A program made the position numbers and the translations under genes. The notes below the pieces were generated by a model. It did no database searches. It saw nothing but the letters and a program-made list of their open reading frames with translations, and had not been told where the DNA came from. A stretch of DNA of 12,608 bases. Source: Lachnospiraceae bacterium (lineage in GTDB: Bacteria; Bacillota; Clostridia; Lachnospirales; Lachnospiraceae). Every line of letters starts with the position of its first letter. Position 1 is the first letter of the stretch. Below, one piece after another: positions 1 through 7,334 of this stretch. The stretch spans positions 29,980-42,587 of the forward strand of contig DLZQ01000049.1 of the NCBI GenBank assembly GCA_003447295.1, written 5' to 3'.

Positions 1-29
1 CTTTTGACCCTGGCATCATTATTATATGA

Positions 30-629
30 TTACATGACATCGAGATTGTCAGTTCCGCCTGCGGGAACATCCACATCCTCCAGATCCTCATCTGCCGGAT
101 GAAGTTCACTGCGGTTGGATTGGATAATATCACGATACTGGTTCAGGTTGCCGATCAGGGCATCGTAATTTGCACTTGCCTGCTGGGTAGAGGAAGCAAT
201 AATATTTTCCAGATGGGCCAGCATATCATCCATGTACTGCATGGCAGCGGATTTTACATTGTTGGCCTCAATCGTCGCATTATCTAAGATCTCCTGTGCC
301 TGCTTGCTTGCCATTGTGACGACCTCATTCGCCTGGGCATATGCCTGCTGCATGATCTCATGCTCGTTGATCAGCTCATTGGTATGAACCGTGGCTTCGT
401 TGATCAGAGCTTCTGCTTTGGCTTTGGCATCGTTTAAGATTGCTTCCTTATTGCTGATGATCTTCTGATAACGCTTGATCTCATCCGGAGTCTTCATGCG
501 CAGCTCCCGCAGTAACTCATCAATCTCATCCTTGTTGACGATGATCTCTGTGCTGGACATGAACTTCGGCTTACAACCTTCAATGTATTCTTCTATTTCA
601 TCAATTACCTGTTCGATTCTGCTGCTCAT
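30..629 (-). CDS. Coiled-coil protein of unknown function (DivIVA / V-ATPase subunit H-like), last gene of the parE-coaD run
   Basis: A 199-residue soluble protein with no signal peptide or membrane segment. An N-terminal acidic part (about residues 1-45) precedes a long predicted coiled coil from about residue 50 to 170, rich in Ala, Glu, Gln and Asn with heptad-like spacing (for example AKAKAEALINEA). The tail, from about 175, is acidic and low in complexity. Homologues in Lachnospiraceae are commonly labelled ATPase or V-type ATPase subunit H, but there is no P-loop here and the label only reflects coiled-coil similarity. The start is supported by AAGGAG six bases before ATG. It begins 14 nt after the coaD stop, so it is probably co-transcribed. 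A scaffold or DivIVA-like role in division or the envelope is possible, not shown. No terminator is visible in the 29 bases left before the window edge. Confidence 0.8.
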   Translation of the reverse strand: MSSRIEQVIDEIEEYIEGCKPKFMSSTEIIVNKDEIDELLRELRMKTPDEIKRYQKIISNKEAILNDAKAKAEALINEATVHTNELINEHEIMQQAYAQANEVVTMASKQAQEILDNATIEANNVKSAAMQYMDDMLAHLENIIASSTQQASANYDALIGNLNQYRDIIQSNRSELHPADEDLEDVDVPAGGTDNLDVM

Positions 630-643
630 GAAACTCTCCTTAT

Positions 644-1153
644 TTACACATCACTATTCTCTGAAAGTTTTTTCTGACGATATTTGTCATAAATCAGATC
701 CGCCACAAAATCCGGAACACAAGGGGTAATATCTCCGTCAAAGCTGGCGATCTGTTTTATCGCAGAAGAACTGAGATATGCGTATTCCAGGCTGGTGGTC
801 AGAAATACCGTGTCTATTTTCTCATGGGATAACATTCGGTTCGTCTGCGCCATCTGCAGTTCATACTCAAAATCCGTAATGGCCCGCAAGCCTCTGACGA
901 TGACATGCAGATCCTTTTCTCTGGCATAATCTACCAAAAGACCGCTGAAACTGTCAATCTGCACATTGGGCAGATCTTTTGTAGCTTCTTTAAGTATCTT
1001 AACACGTTCTTCTACAGAAAACAACGGGGTCTTTTCTTTATTATTCAAAACACTGACGATCAGAACATCAAATATTTCGGCTGCCCGTCTTATGATATCC
1101 ATATGCCCGTTGGTGACAGGATCAAAGCTTCCGGTGTAAACAGCTCTTTTCAT
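644..1153 (-). CDS. coaD: Pantetheine-phosphate adenylyltransferase (CoaD, PPAT)
   Basis: Catalyses the fourth step of coenzyme A synthesis in the cytoplasm, joining 4'-phosphopantetheine and ATP to give dephospho-CoA and pyrophosphate. The 169-residue product matches the usual length of about 160. The nucleotidyltransferase signature [12 protein letters not shown] is at residues 6-17, with the HxGH-type loop formed by TNGH. The conserved [13 protein letters not shown] segment and the C-terminal [11 protein letters not shown] helix (counterpart of the family SSS-x-[LI]-[VI]-[KR] motif) are both present. An in-frame GTG at 1162 would add three residues, but AAAGG then lies only one base before it, whereas ATG at 1153 has GAAAGG at about 10 nt. 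The ATG was therefore chosen. It sits 20 nt after rsmD, a classic rsmD-coaD pairing. Confidence 0.96.
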   Translation of the reverse strand: MKRAVYTGSFDPVTNGHMDIIRRAAEIFDVLIVSVLNNKEKTPLFSVEERVKILKEATKDLPNVQIDSFSGLLVDYAREKDLHVIVRGLRAITDFEYELQMAQTNRMLSHEKIDTVFLTTSLEYAYLSSSAIKQIASFDGDITPCVPDFVADLIYDKYRQKKLSENSDV

Positions 1154-1173
1154 AAAAATCACACCTTTCAGTG

Positions 1174-1722
1174 TTACTTCCTGCGAAGGAACACATGCTT
1201 GTTGGTTTTGTATTTTTTCTCGCGGATCACTTCAAAGCCCAGATCTTCTGCATAGGAAAAATCGGTATGCAGAGAAGCCTCTACGAGGATCAGGGTCTCT
1301 TCGGAGACATATTTTGCATAACGCAGCTGCTCTAACACTCTGCGCTCCTGCTCCTGATCGTAGGGAGGATCCATGAAGATGACATCCACGTGCTTTTCAT
1401 AGATACCTGTCAGTCCTGCACAGGCATCCTGCTTTAATACTATAGCACGGTCTTTCATTTTCGTAAATGTCAGATTATCCTCGATACATGCTAATGCCTT
1501 CGGGGCATTTTCGATAAAATATGCTTTTCTGGCACCACGGCTCAATGCCTCAATACCGATGCCGCCGCTGCCACTGAAAATATCCACGAACACACAGTCC
1601 GGAATATAGGTCTGCAGCATATTAAAAAGGGTTTCCTTGATCCGGTCGGTGGTGGGTCTGGTATCCATTCCTTCCGGAGTCTTAAGGGGCAGACTTCTTG
1701 CAGTTCCCGCAATGACTCTCAT
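1174..1722 (-). CDS. rsmD: 16S rRNA (guanine(966)-N(2))-methyltransferase RsmD
   Basis: S-adenosylmethionine-dependent enzyme that methylates G966 (E. coli numbering) of 16S rRNA in the 30S subunit. The 182-residue protein starts with the family N-terminus [10 protein letters not shown]. It then shows TRPTTDR (21-27), the SAM-binding glycine-rich loop [14 protein letters not shown] (47-60) and the catalytic motif IV DPPY (118-121), which marks N-directed methylation. The open frame extends upstream to 1818, but that start would overlap the end of parC by 41 nt. ATG at 1722 has CGGAGAG about nine bases ahead and gives the standard N-terminus. It lies 55 nt downstream of parC and 20 nt upstream of coaD in the same run. 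Confidence 0.95.
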   Translation of the reverse strand: MRVIAGTARSLPLKTPEGMDTRPTTDRIKETLFNMLQTYIPDCVFVDIFSGSGGIGIEALSRGARKAYFIENAPKALACIEDNLTFTKMKDRAIVLKQDACAGLTGIYEKHVDVIFMDPPYDQEQERRVLEQLRYAKYVSEETLILVEASLHTDFSYAEDLGFEVIREKKYKTNKHVFLRRK

Positions 1723-1777
1723 ATGATCACTCTCCGTTTTCTCTATAAATGTTTTTATGAATGATTCTACTAAAAAG

Positions 1778-4018
1778 TTACACTCTGACTTTGGTGCCTT
1801 TGCTGTCACGTTTTCCAAGTTTCAGATTATTCAGGATGAGATCCTTACCCTTATATTCAATGGTAGTCTCTACGGCATTTTTGGTATAATATACGTTTTC
1901 CACTACATCCTTGTCAGCCAGTTTCATACCGCGGACACCGATGGCACCTTTCTTTTTCTCGGGGATCTCATCGATGGAGAAGCGCAGGAAAAATCCTCCC
2001 CTGGTCTGCAATACGATGTTCCGCTGGTCTGTCAGGGCGGCAACACTGACAACGCAGTCACCCTCCGCCAGCTTCGTAGCGGCAACGGTACGTTTGGTCA
2101 CATCGAATTCCCCACCGTCTACCACTTTTAACATGGACTGGGCGGTGGCGAAGATTACCCGGCACAGATTCAGCTCCTTCTGGCTGGTGATGTATATGAT
2201 CTCCTCGTTCTTCTGACTGAAGTTACTTACATTGTCAATGGGTGTGCCTTTCTCACGGAACTTGCCGTAAGGCAGATCCAGCACCTTGATGGTATGCATC
2301 TGTCCGGTGTTGGTGAACAGGCAGATCCTTCCGGTATTTTTACAGGTGAAGATGTATTTATTTTCTGCATCTGCAGCTTCTTTATTCCGCTCGTAGGTGG
2401 AGACATCCACAGTCTTGGCATAGCCGAATCGATCCATGAGAAATACCACATCCATCTCTTCCAGCTCTTTTTCCTTGTAGACCGCTTCCTGACCGTTCTC
2501 AATGACAGTCTTGCGGGGATGGCTGTATTCCTTTTTAAATCCATCCAGTTCATTCATGATGACCTGTGCCATGGAATCTCTGCGGTCCAGTATGTCTTCG
2601 TAGCGATAGATATTCGCCATGGTCTCTTCGTGCTCGTTTATCAATGCTTCCAGTTCCAGACCGATCAGCTTATACAGACGCATCTCTAAGATAGCGTTCG
2701 CCTGTTTCTCGGTGAACATCAGCTGGGCTGCCATGATCTTTGATTCTTTGGACTTGAACTTGATCCCGTCCACCTTGCCTTCTACAAGGCAGGCCTTTGC
2801 CATGGCTCGATCTTTGGAACCACGTAAAATTTCAATGACAAGATCGATCACATTGCAGGCCTTGATCAGACCCTCCTGAATCTCCTTACGCTCCATTTCT
2901 TTGGCAAGCAGATTGGTATATTTTCTGGTGGCTACTTCAAACTGGAAATCCACATTCGCCTTGATGATCTGCTTTAAGCCCATGGTCTCCGGTCTGCCGT
3001 TTGCAATGGCGAGCATATTGACACCGAAGGTATCTTCCAAGCGGGTCTTCTTATAAAGCATATTTACAAAGTTCTCCGGATCGGCATCCTTGCGCAGTTC
3101 GATCACAATGCGGATGCCCTCCTTGGAGGACTGGTTGGATATATCCACGATATCCTGGGTCTTCTTTGTCTCGGACAGGGCTGCTACATCGGATAAAAAT
3201 TTTGCAATATTGGCACCGATCATGGTATAAGGGATCTCCGTGATCACCACATTGGTCTTGCCGGCTTTTCCTTTTTGGAATTCTACCTTGCCACGCAGCT
3301 TGATCTTACCGGTTCCGGTCTCGTAGATATCTTCCAGTTCATCTTTATTAATAACGATGCCGCCGGTAGGGAAATCCGGCCCCTTCAGGTAACGCATCAG
3401 TTCTTTTGTGGTAATCTCGTTATTCAGCATATAAGCTTTTACGGCATCAATGACTTCTCCAAGGTTGTGAGGAGGAATGCTGGTAGCCATACCTACGGCG
3501 ATACCCTCCGATCCGTTGACTAAAAGGTTCGGGATCTTTACCGGCAGTACGGAAGGTTCCTTTTCCGTCTCATCGAAATTCGGTACAAAATCTACCACAT
3601 CCTTATCCAGATCCGCCAGGAAAGCTTCCTGGGTCACTTTCTGCAGTCTTGCCTCGGTATAACGCATGGCAGCGGCTCCGTCACCTTCGATGTTGCCGAA
3701 ATTGCCGTGACCGTCGATCAGAGGCATGCCTTTTTTGAAATCCTGGCTCATGACTACCAGTGCCTCATAGATGGAACTGTCACCGTGGGGATGATATTTA
3801 CCCATGGTATCCCCTACGATACGGGCACTTTTACGGTAGGGACGGTCATAGCGGATCCCCAGCTCGTGCATATCGTAGAGGGTTCTTCTCTGTACCGGCT
3901 TCAGACCGTCTCTGACATCCGGCAGGGCTCTGGCAATGATAACGCTCATGGCATAGTCGATGAACGATTTCTGCATCTCCTCGGAGTATTCTGTTTTTAT
4001 GATTCTGCTGTCGTCCAT
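1778..4018 (-). CDS. parC: Type IIA DNA topoisomerase subunit A, ParC-like (GyrA/ParC family)
   Basis: DNA breakage-reunion subunit working with the adjacent B subunit as an A2B2 enzyme that passes one duplex through another. At 746 residues it is closer to ParC than to most GyrA proteins. The winged-helix breakage domain carries HPHGDSSIYEAL at 77-88, so the quinolone-determining positions are Ser82 and Glu86, the usual unaltered residues. The catalytic tyrosine is Tyr120 in AAMRYTEARL. The C-terminal beta-pinwheel begins at about 523, and where GyrA has its wrapping motif QRRGGKG this protein has NKEAADAE (545-552). Loss of that box argues for a decatenating topoisomerase IV-type role rather than supercoiling gyrase. 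Location beside rsmD-coaD rather than dnaA-recF agrees. An SD of ACGGAGAT lies about seven bases before ATG. Automated pipelines may call it gyrA. Confidence 0.87.
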   Translation of the reverse strand: MDDSRIIKTEYSEEMQKSFIDYAMSVIIARALPDVRDGLKPVQRRTLYDMHELGIRYDRPYRKSARIVGDTMGKYHPHGDSSIYEALVVMSQDFKKGMPLIDGHGNFGNIEGDGAAAMRYTEARLQKVTQEAFLADLDKDVVDFVPNFDETEKEPSVLPVKIPNLLVNGSEGIAVGMATSIPPHNLGEVIDAVKAYMLNNEITTKELMRYLKGPDFPTGGIVINKDELEDIYETGTGKIKLRGKVEFQKGKAGKTNVVITEIPYTMIGANIAKFLSDVAALSETKKTQDIVDISNQSSKEGIRIVIELRKDADPENFVNMLYKKTRLEDTFGVNMLAIANGRPETMGLKQIIKANVDFQFEVATRKYTNLLAKEMERKEIQEGLIKACNVIDLVIEILRGSKDRAMAKACLVEGKVDGIKFKSKESKIMAAQLMFTEKQANAILEMRLYKLIGLELEALINEHEETMANIYRYEDILDRRDSMAQVIMNELDGFKKEYSHPRKTVIENGQEAVYKEKELEEMDVVFLMDRFGYAKTVDVSTYERNKEAADAENKYIFTCKNTGRICLFTNTGQMHTIKVLDLPYGKFREKGTPIDNVSNFSQKNEEIIYITSQKELNLCRVIFATAQSMLKVVDGGEFDVTKRTVAATKLAEGDCVVSVAALTDQRNIVLQTRGGFFLRFSIDEIPEKKKGAIGVRGMKLADKDVVENVYYTKNAVETTIEYKGKDLILNNLKLGKRDSKGTKVRV

Positions 4019-4048
4019 TTCTAATCTCCGTTCTTCTGATATCTGATA

Positions 4049-5971
4049 TTAAATATCAAGCTCCGCATCTGTCGCGTGATCGTAAATAAAGGCTTTTCTG
4101 GGCGGTACATCCGTACCCATGAGAAGCTCGGTCATCTCGGAAGCCATGCGCGCATCCTCAATCTCCACTAATTTTAACAGTCTGCGTTCCGGATCCAGCG
4201 TGGTCTCCCACAGCTGTTCGGCATCCATCTCACCCAGACCTTTGTATCGCTGTAAGGTAAAGGGACCCTTATGGGTCTTACGATACTTTTCCAGTGCTTT
4301 GTCGTCATACAGATATTTTTCTTCCCCTTTGGATGGCATGGCCTTATATAAGGGAGGCATGGCTATGTATACGTGACCTTCAAAGATCAGATCCGGCATG
4401 AAACGGTAGAATAAGGTCAGTAACAATGTGGAAATATGCGCACCGTCCACATCGGCATCCGCCATGATGATGATCTTGTCATAACGTAATTTGGTAATAT
4501 CAAAATCATTGCCGTAGCCCTCGGAAAATCCGCAGCCGAAAGCATTGATCATGGTCTTGATCTCCGCATTCGCAAGCACTTTATCGATACTGGCTTTCTC
4601 AACGTTCAGGATCTTACCGCGGATAGGCAGGATTGCCTGATACATACGGTTTCTCGCTGTCTTGGCACTTCCTCCCGCAGAGTCACCCTCTACGATGAAG
4701 ATTTCACATTTGGAGGGATCTCTGGACTCGCAGTTCGCCAGTTTTCCGTTGGAATCAAAGGAGAACTTCTGCTTGGTCAGCATATTGGTCTTCGCTTTTT
4801 CTTCGGTCTTACGGATCTTGGCCGCCTTTTCCGCACAGCCGATGATGCTCTTTAAAGTCTCCAGATTGCGGTCAAAAAATCTTACGATCTCTTCACCTGT
4901 CACCTTAGCCACAGCCTTGGCAGCATCCTGATTATCTAACTTTGTCTTGGTCTGTCCTTCAAAACGGGGATCCGGATGCTTGATGGATACCACGGCGGTC
5001 ATTCCGTTCCTGACATCGGCACCGGTAAAGTTTGCATCCTTTTCCTTCAGAATATTTAATTCTCTGGCGTAAGTATTAATAACATTTGTGAACTGGGTCT
5101 TGAAACCGGTAAGGTGGGTACCGCCCTCGGAGTTATAAATGTTATTACAGAAGCCCAGTACATTCTCGTGGAATTCATTCACATACTGGAATGCCACTTC
5201 CACGGAGATGCCTTCGCTCTCACCGGAAAAGAAAATGACATCATGGACGGTCTCTTTGGAACGGTTCATGTCTTTTATGAAGCCAATAATGCCTTCCGGC
5301 TCATGGTAGGTGACTTTTTCCGGTTCTTCTTTTCTCTTATCTTCGAAAATGATCGTAAGCTTCGGGTTCAGATAAGCGGTCTCATGAAGGCGGCTCTTAA
5401 CCTCATCTTCCTTGAAACGGGTCTTGTCAAAGATGGTGTCATCCGGCAGGAAGTTAATAGTCGTACCGGTCTCTCTTGTCTTGCCCACCACAGGGAGCAG
5501 ACCGTCTACCAGATCCATCGCGGGAATACCTCGCTCATAACGATCCTCATAAATGCAGCCGCCACTCTTGACTCTGACGGTCAGCTTTGTGGAAAGGGCA
5601 TTTACCACAGAGGAACCTACGCCGTGCAGACCACCGCTGGTCTTATATGCGGAATTATCGAATTTACCGCCGGCATGCAGAGTTGTGAATACCAGACGCT
5701 CCGCGCTGATTCCTTTTTCGTGCATTCCAACGGGAATACCACGTCCGTTGTCTTCTACCGTGGCGGAGCCATCCGCTTCTAATGTTACTTTTATCGTATC
5801 ACAGTATCCGGCCAGATGCTCGTCCACAGAATTATCTACAATCTCATAGATTAAGTGATTCAGACCTTTGGTGGAGACACTGCCGATATACATTCCGGGT
5901 CTCTTTCTTACCGCTTCTAAGCCTTCCAGGACGGTAATACTCGAGGCGTCATAATTATTGTCTTTTGCCAT
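4049..5971 (-). CDS. parE: Type IIA DNA topoisomerase subunit B, ParE-like (GyrB/ParE family)
   Basis: ATPase and TOPRIM subunit that captures the transported DNA segment and drives strand passage with ParC. The 640-residue length is normal for the family. The GHKL ATPase has EIVDNSVDE (43-51, catalytic Glu43 and Mg-binding Asn47), EDNGRGIP (73-80) and the ATP lid GGKFDNSAYKTSGGLHGVGS (101-120). The TOPRIM domain has VEGDSAGGSAK (427-437, Glu428) and DADVDG (505-510). The C-terminal QRYKGLGEM is at 574-582. The segment after the TOPRIM glutamate reads KTARNRMYQ in place of the more common KQGRDRxFQ, a divergence consistent with a paralogue rather than the main gyrase. AAGGAG lies nine bases before ATG. 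The gene is 30 nt upstream of parC and heads the run. GyrB remains a possible label; the family call is secure. Confidence 0.88.
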   Translation of the reverse strand: MAKDNNYDASSITVLEGLEAVRKRPGMYIGSVSTKGLNHLIYEIVDNSVDEHLAGYCDTIKVTLEADGSATVEDNGRGIPVGMHEKGISAERLVFTTLHAGGKFDNSAYKTSGGLHGVGSSVVNALSTKLTVRVKSGGCIYEDRYERGIPAMDLVDGLLPVVGKTRETGTTINFLPDDTIFDKTRFKEDEVKSRLHETAYLNPKLTIIFEDKRKEEPEKVTYHEPEGIIGFIKDMNRSKETVHDVIFFSGESEGISVEVAFQYVNEFHENVLGFCNNIYNSEGGTHLTGFKTQFTNVINTYARELNILKEKDANFTGADVRNGMTAVVSIKHPDPRFEGQTKTKLDNQDAAKAVAKVTGEEIVRFFDRNLETLKSIIGCAEKAAKIRKTEEKAKTNMLTKQKFSFDSNGKLANCESRDPSKCEIFIVEGDSAGGSAKTARNRMYQAILPIRGKILNVEKASIDKVLANAEIKTMINAFGCGFSEGYGNDFDITKLRYDKIIIMADADVDGAHISTLLLTLFYRFMPDLIFEGHVYIAMPPLYKAMPSKGEEKYLYDDKALEKYRKTHKGPFTLQRYKGLGEMDAEQLWETTLDPERRLLKLVEIEDARMASEMTELLMGTDVPPRKAFIYDHATDAELDI

Positions 5972-6006
5972 GAACTGGAACTCCTTCTCAACACATTATT
6001 GTCTTA

Positions 6007-6035
6007 AGTATATCATAGATTTTGTGTTTGGAAAA
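6007..6035 (-). promoter_or_regulatory. Candidate extended -10 promoter for parE-parC-rsmD-coaD
   Basis: Read on the minus strand, TGA-TATACT (6015-6007) forms an extended -10 element (TGn followed by a TATACT hexamer). The -35 region 17 bp upstream is poor (TTTTCC, 6035-6030), which is common for extended -10 promoters. Predicted transcription would begin near 6000, leaving a leader of roughly 28 nt that contains the AAGGAG of parE. It lies downstream of the terminator at 6070-6106, so the topoisomerase run is insulated from the lipoprotein unit. Prediction from sequence only. Confidence 0.5.
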
Positions 6036-6069
6036 GCAAAAAATACAAGGGATAGGGCTTTGCCGGAAA

Positions 6070-6106
6070 TAAAAAACCACCGGTTCCCTAATCCGGAACT
6101 GGTGGT
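6070..6106 (-). terminator. Intrinsic terminator of the lipoprotein/DUF2500 unit
   Basis: On the minus strand a 12-bp stem (6106-6095 pairing with 6087-6076, ACCACCAGTTCC with GGAACCGGTGGT, one G-U wobble) closes a 7-nt loop and is followed directly by a T run (about 6 Ts, 6075-6070, then ATTT). This is a textbook Rho-independent terminator oriented to stop transcripts coming from 7086 through 6119. On the plus strand no T tract follows. Confidence 0.88.
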
Positions 6107-6118
6107 CAAAATGGTCTG

Positions 6119-6452
6119 TTAAGAAATCCCTTTGAATTTATAATCCTTATGATTTTGCGATTGCAATGCCCCAAAGGACATCAGCCGGCTGCCACGGAAC
6201 ACTAATTTCCCCTGCTCTCCCTCTTTCAACGTTGAAAAAACAGTATCATCTGTTTCCAAGGTGACGCATTTTTTCGGATGCTCCATGTCCTGAAAAGTAA
6301 TCTGATGCACCGCTTCTGTTTCTACCAGTCCCGTCGCCGCATTGGTGTTCTGGAGGTAAACCGTCTGGGTAACAGATCCAGAGAACGACCGCTATCAAAA
6401 ACAGGACTGTTAAAATATTTTCCAATAGGCTGAACTGCATTTGATTTATCAT
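6119..6452 (-). pseudogene. DUF2500-like small membrane protein, split by an apparent 1-nt frameshift
   Basis: The first part, from ATG at 6452 behind a very strong SD, encodes a single membrane helix (NILTVLFLIAVVLWIC) and then runs on in that frame to 6246 as arginine- and glycine-rich sequence without family resemblance. The +1 frame is open from 6391 to the stop at 6119. It encodes VHQITFQ, LKEGEQGKLVFRGSRLMSF and intervening residues, which line up with my recollection of the DUF2500 C-terminus (YYVTFQ ... EGDxGKLTFQGTRxLSFE). Length 334 nt equals 111 codons plus one base, which fits one extra base in a roughly 110-residue family member. The shift must lie below 6392 because the +1 frame has TGA-TAG just above. 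The downstream frame has only a GTG at 6310 with no good SD. Sequencing error, genuine inactivation or programmed frameshifting could explain it, the last being least likely. Confidence 0.65.
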
Positions 6453-6457
6453 GTGGT

Positions 6458-6467
6458 ACCTCCTCCT
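6458..6467 (-). promoter_or_regulatory. Exceptionally strong ribosome binding site before the split DUF2500 gene
   Basis: AGGAGGAGGT on the minus strand lies five bases before ATG at 6452. It is the closest match to the anti-SD complement in the window and fixes the start of the split gene to the frame encoding the membrane helix. It lies between that start and the lipoprotein stop, so the gene has its own initiation signal within the transcript. Confidence 0.8.
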
Positions 6468-6474
6468 AAAGAAT

Positions 6475-7086
6475 TTAAGGAATCACCTTTTCAGAAATCA
6501 GCTTTAATGTTCCATCTTCATTCACTTCAACGAAGAAAGGATATTCATGCATCATAGAAGTATACTTTTCCCAACAACTTATGAATACTTCTTCCTCTTT
6601 TGTAATGGTACAAAGCCCCTGCTTTTGTAATTCCGAAAAGTCGTGCCAATAGTCTATGAAATGATATTCTGTATTCTCTGTGATGGGTATCTTCATTTCG
6701 CTGAATCCCCAATCCTTTATGTAATAACCGGATACCAAATCTCTTTCCACATCCAGACCTAATTCTTTAATCCGCTTCTCATCCTCCGGGATGATCCATT
6801 CCACAGGGCGTACTACAATATAGTCGTTGTTTGTACTGAAATTCTCAATATACACACAAAAGGAACCTATTTCATCGTATCTTCCGTGGCAATACGGTGT
6901 TGGTGCAGGGACATTTTCGAGCGTCCCTTCCTGCGTAGTTGCGAGGGGGGAGGGGCTATCCGTTGCTGCCGGTGCCACCACCATCTCATCTATAGAAGGT
7001 GTGATATTTTCTTCTTCGTTTAATCCGCATGCCGTCATAAAAAATACACTCCCTACGACCGAAATTACGAAAAATAATTTCCTCAT
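6475..7086 (-). CDS. Secreted lipoprotein of unknown function
   Basis: A 203-residue protein with a type II signal peptide: basic MRK, a hydrophobic core and a lipobox ending MTAC with Cys20 as the predicted lipidated residue. A linker rich in Pro, Ser, Thr and Ala (about 28-64) is followed by a folded domain from about 65 to 203. This contains VEWIIPEDEKRIKELGLD (95-112), GYYI (120-123), YHFIDYW (141-147) and PFFVEVNEDGTLK (183-195). From memory, the spacing VEW ... RIKELGL ... GYYI ... PFFVEV resembles an uncharacterised extracellular domain of Firmicutes; I could not check this. The domain has four cysteines (66, 77, 159, 171), which could form disulfides outside the cell. An SD of TGGAGAG lies about eight bases before ATG. 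It is 22 nt upstream of the split DUF2500 gene and divergent from the sensor kinase. Catalytic function cannot be assigned. Confidence 0.85.
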   Translation of the reverse strand: MRKLFFVISVVGSVFFMTACGLNEEENITPSIDEMVVAPAATDSPSPLATTQEGTLENVPAPTPYCHGRYDEIGSFCVYIENFSTNNDYIVVRPVEWIIPEDEKRIKELGLDVERDLVSGYYIKDWGFSEMKIPITENTEYHFIDYWHDFSELQKQGLCTITKEEEVFISCWEKYTSMMHEYPFFVEVNEDGTLKLISEKVIP

Positions 7087-7124
7087 ACTATGCTCTCCAA
7101 AAAAGTATTTTTAAAATGTTTACT

Positions 7125-7136
7125 TATGTCGACATA
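7125..7136. promoter_or_regulatory. Perfect 12-bp palindrome, possible operator
   Basis: TATGTCGACATA is a perfect inverted repeat centred at 7130/7131. It lies five bases beyond the predicted minus-strand -10 hexamer, so it would cover the start point of the lipoprotein transcript, a typical place for a repressor site. No cognate dimeric regulator of the repressor type is encoded in the window. A chance 12-bp palindrome in AT-rich DNA is possible, although the central GTCGAC is GC-containing. Confidence 0.4.
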
Positions 7137-7141
7137 GTTGT

Positions 7142-7169
7142 ATCTTAACACTTCTCTTTTCTTTTTCAA
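7142..7169 (-). promoter_or_regulatory. Candidate sigma-A promoter for the lipoprotein unit
   Basis: Read on the minus strand: -35 TTGAAA (7169-7164, five of six consensus bases), 16-bp spacer, -10 TAAGAT (7147-7142, four of six). The start would fall near 7135, giving a leader of about 50 nt before the lipoprotein ATG. The palindrome at 7125-7136 overlaps the start. A prediction only. Confidence 0.5.
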
Positions 7170-7210
7170 TATAATCGGCGTGAACAGCTATTTTACAAGC
7201 GCGAATTTTT

Positions 7211-7255
7211 TTAGCATATACTTTTTATTGTTATATAATTGTTGATGCCTATAAT
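7211..7255 (+). promoter_or_regulatory. Two overlapping weaker plus-strand promoter candidates
   Basis: TTAGCA (7211-7216) with TATAAT (7234-7239) at 17-bp spacing, and TTGTTA (7228-7233) with TATAAT (7250-7255) at 16-bp spacing. Each has a perfect -10 but a weak -35 (four of six). In AT-rich DNA such matches arise often by chance, so they rank below the site at 7335-7363. Confidence 0.3.
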
Positions 7256-7334
7256 CAGAATGGAGAATATAATTGCTTTCGTATGCTTGAATGAATTTAA
7301 ATGAGAAAGTCTTATTTTTGAGCACAAATGATTT

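Noticed and set aside
1723..1818. N-terminal extension of rsmD
   Set aside because: It would overlap parC and adds residues absent from the family. ATG at 1722 has a proper SD and begins with the conserved MRVIAG.
5114..5782. 222-codon plus-strand open frame opposite parE
   Set aside because: It is antisense to the conserved ATPase and transducer regions of parE, has no family resemblance, and is explained by codon bias of the real gene on the other strand.
7245..7304. Possible 19-residue cysteine-containing peptide (signal peptide pheromone for the kinase?)
   Set aside because: No Shine-Dalgarno before either ATG, no AgrD-like leader or charged tail, no processing protease nearby, and it lies between promoter candidates. 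Not enough to call a gene.
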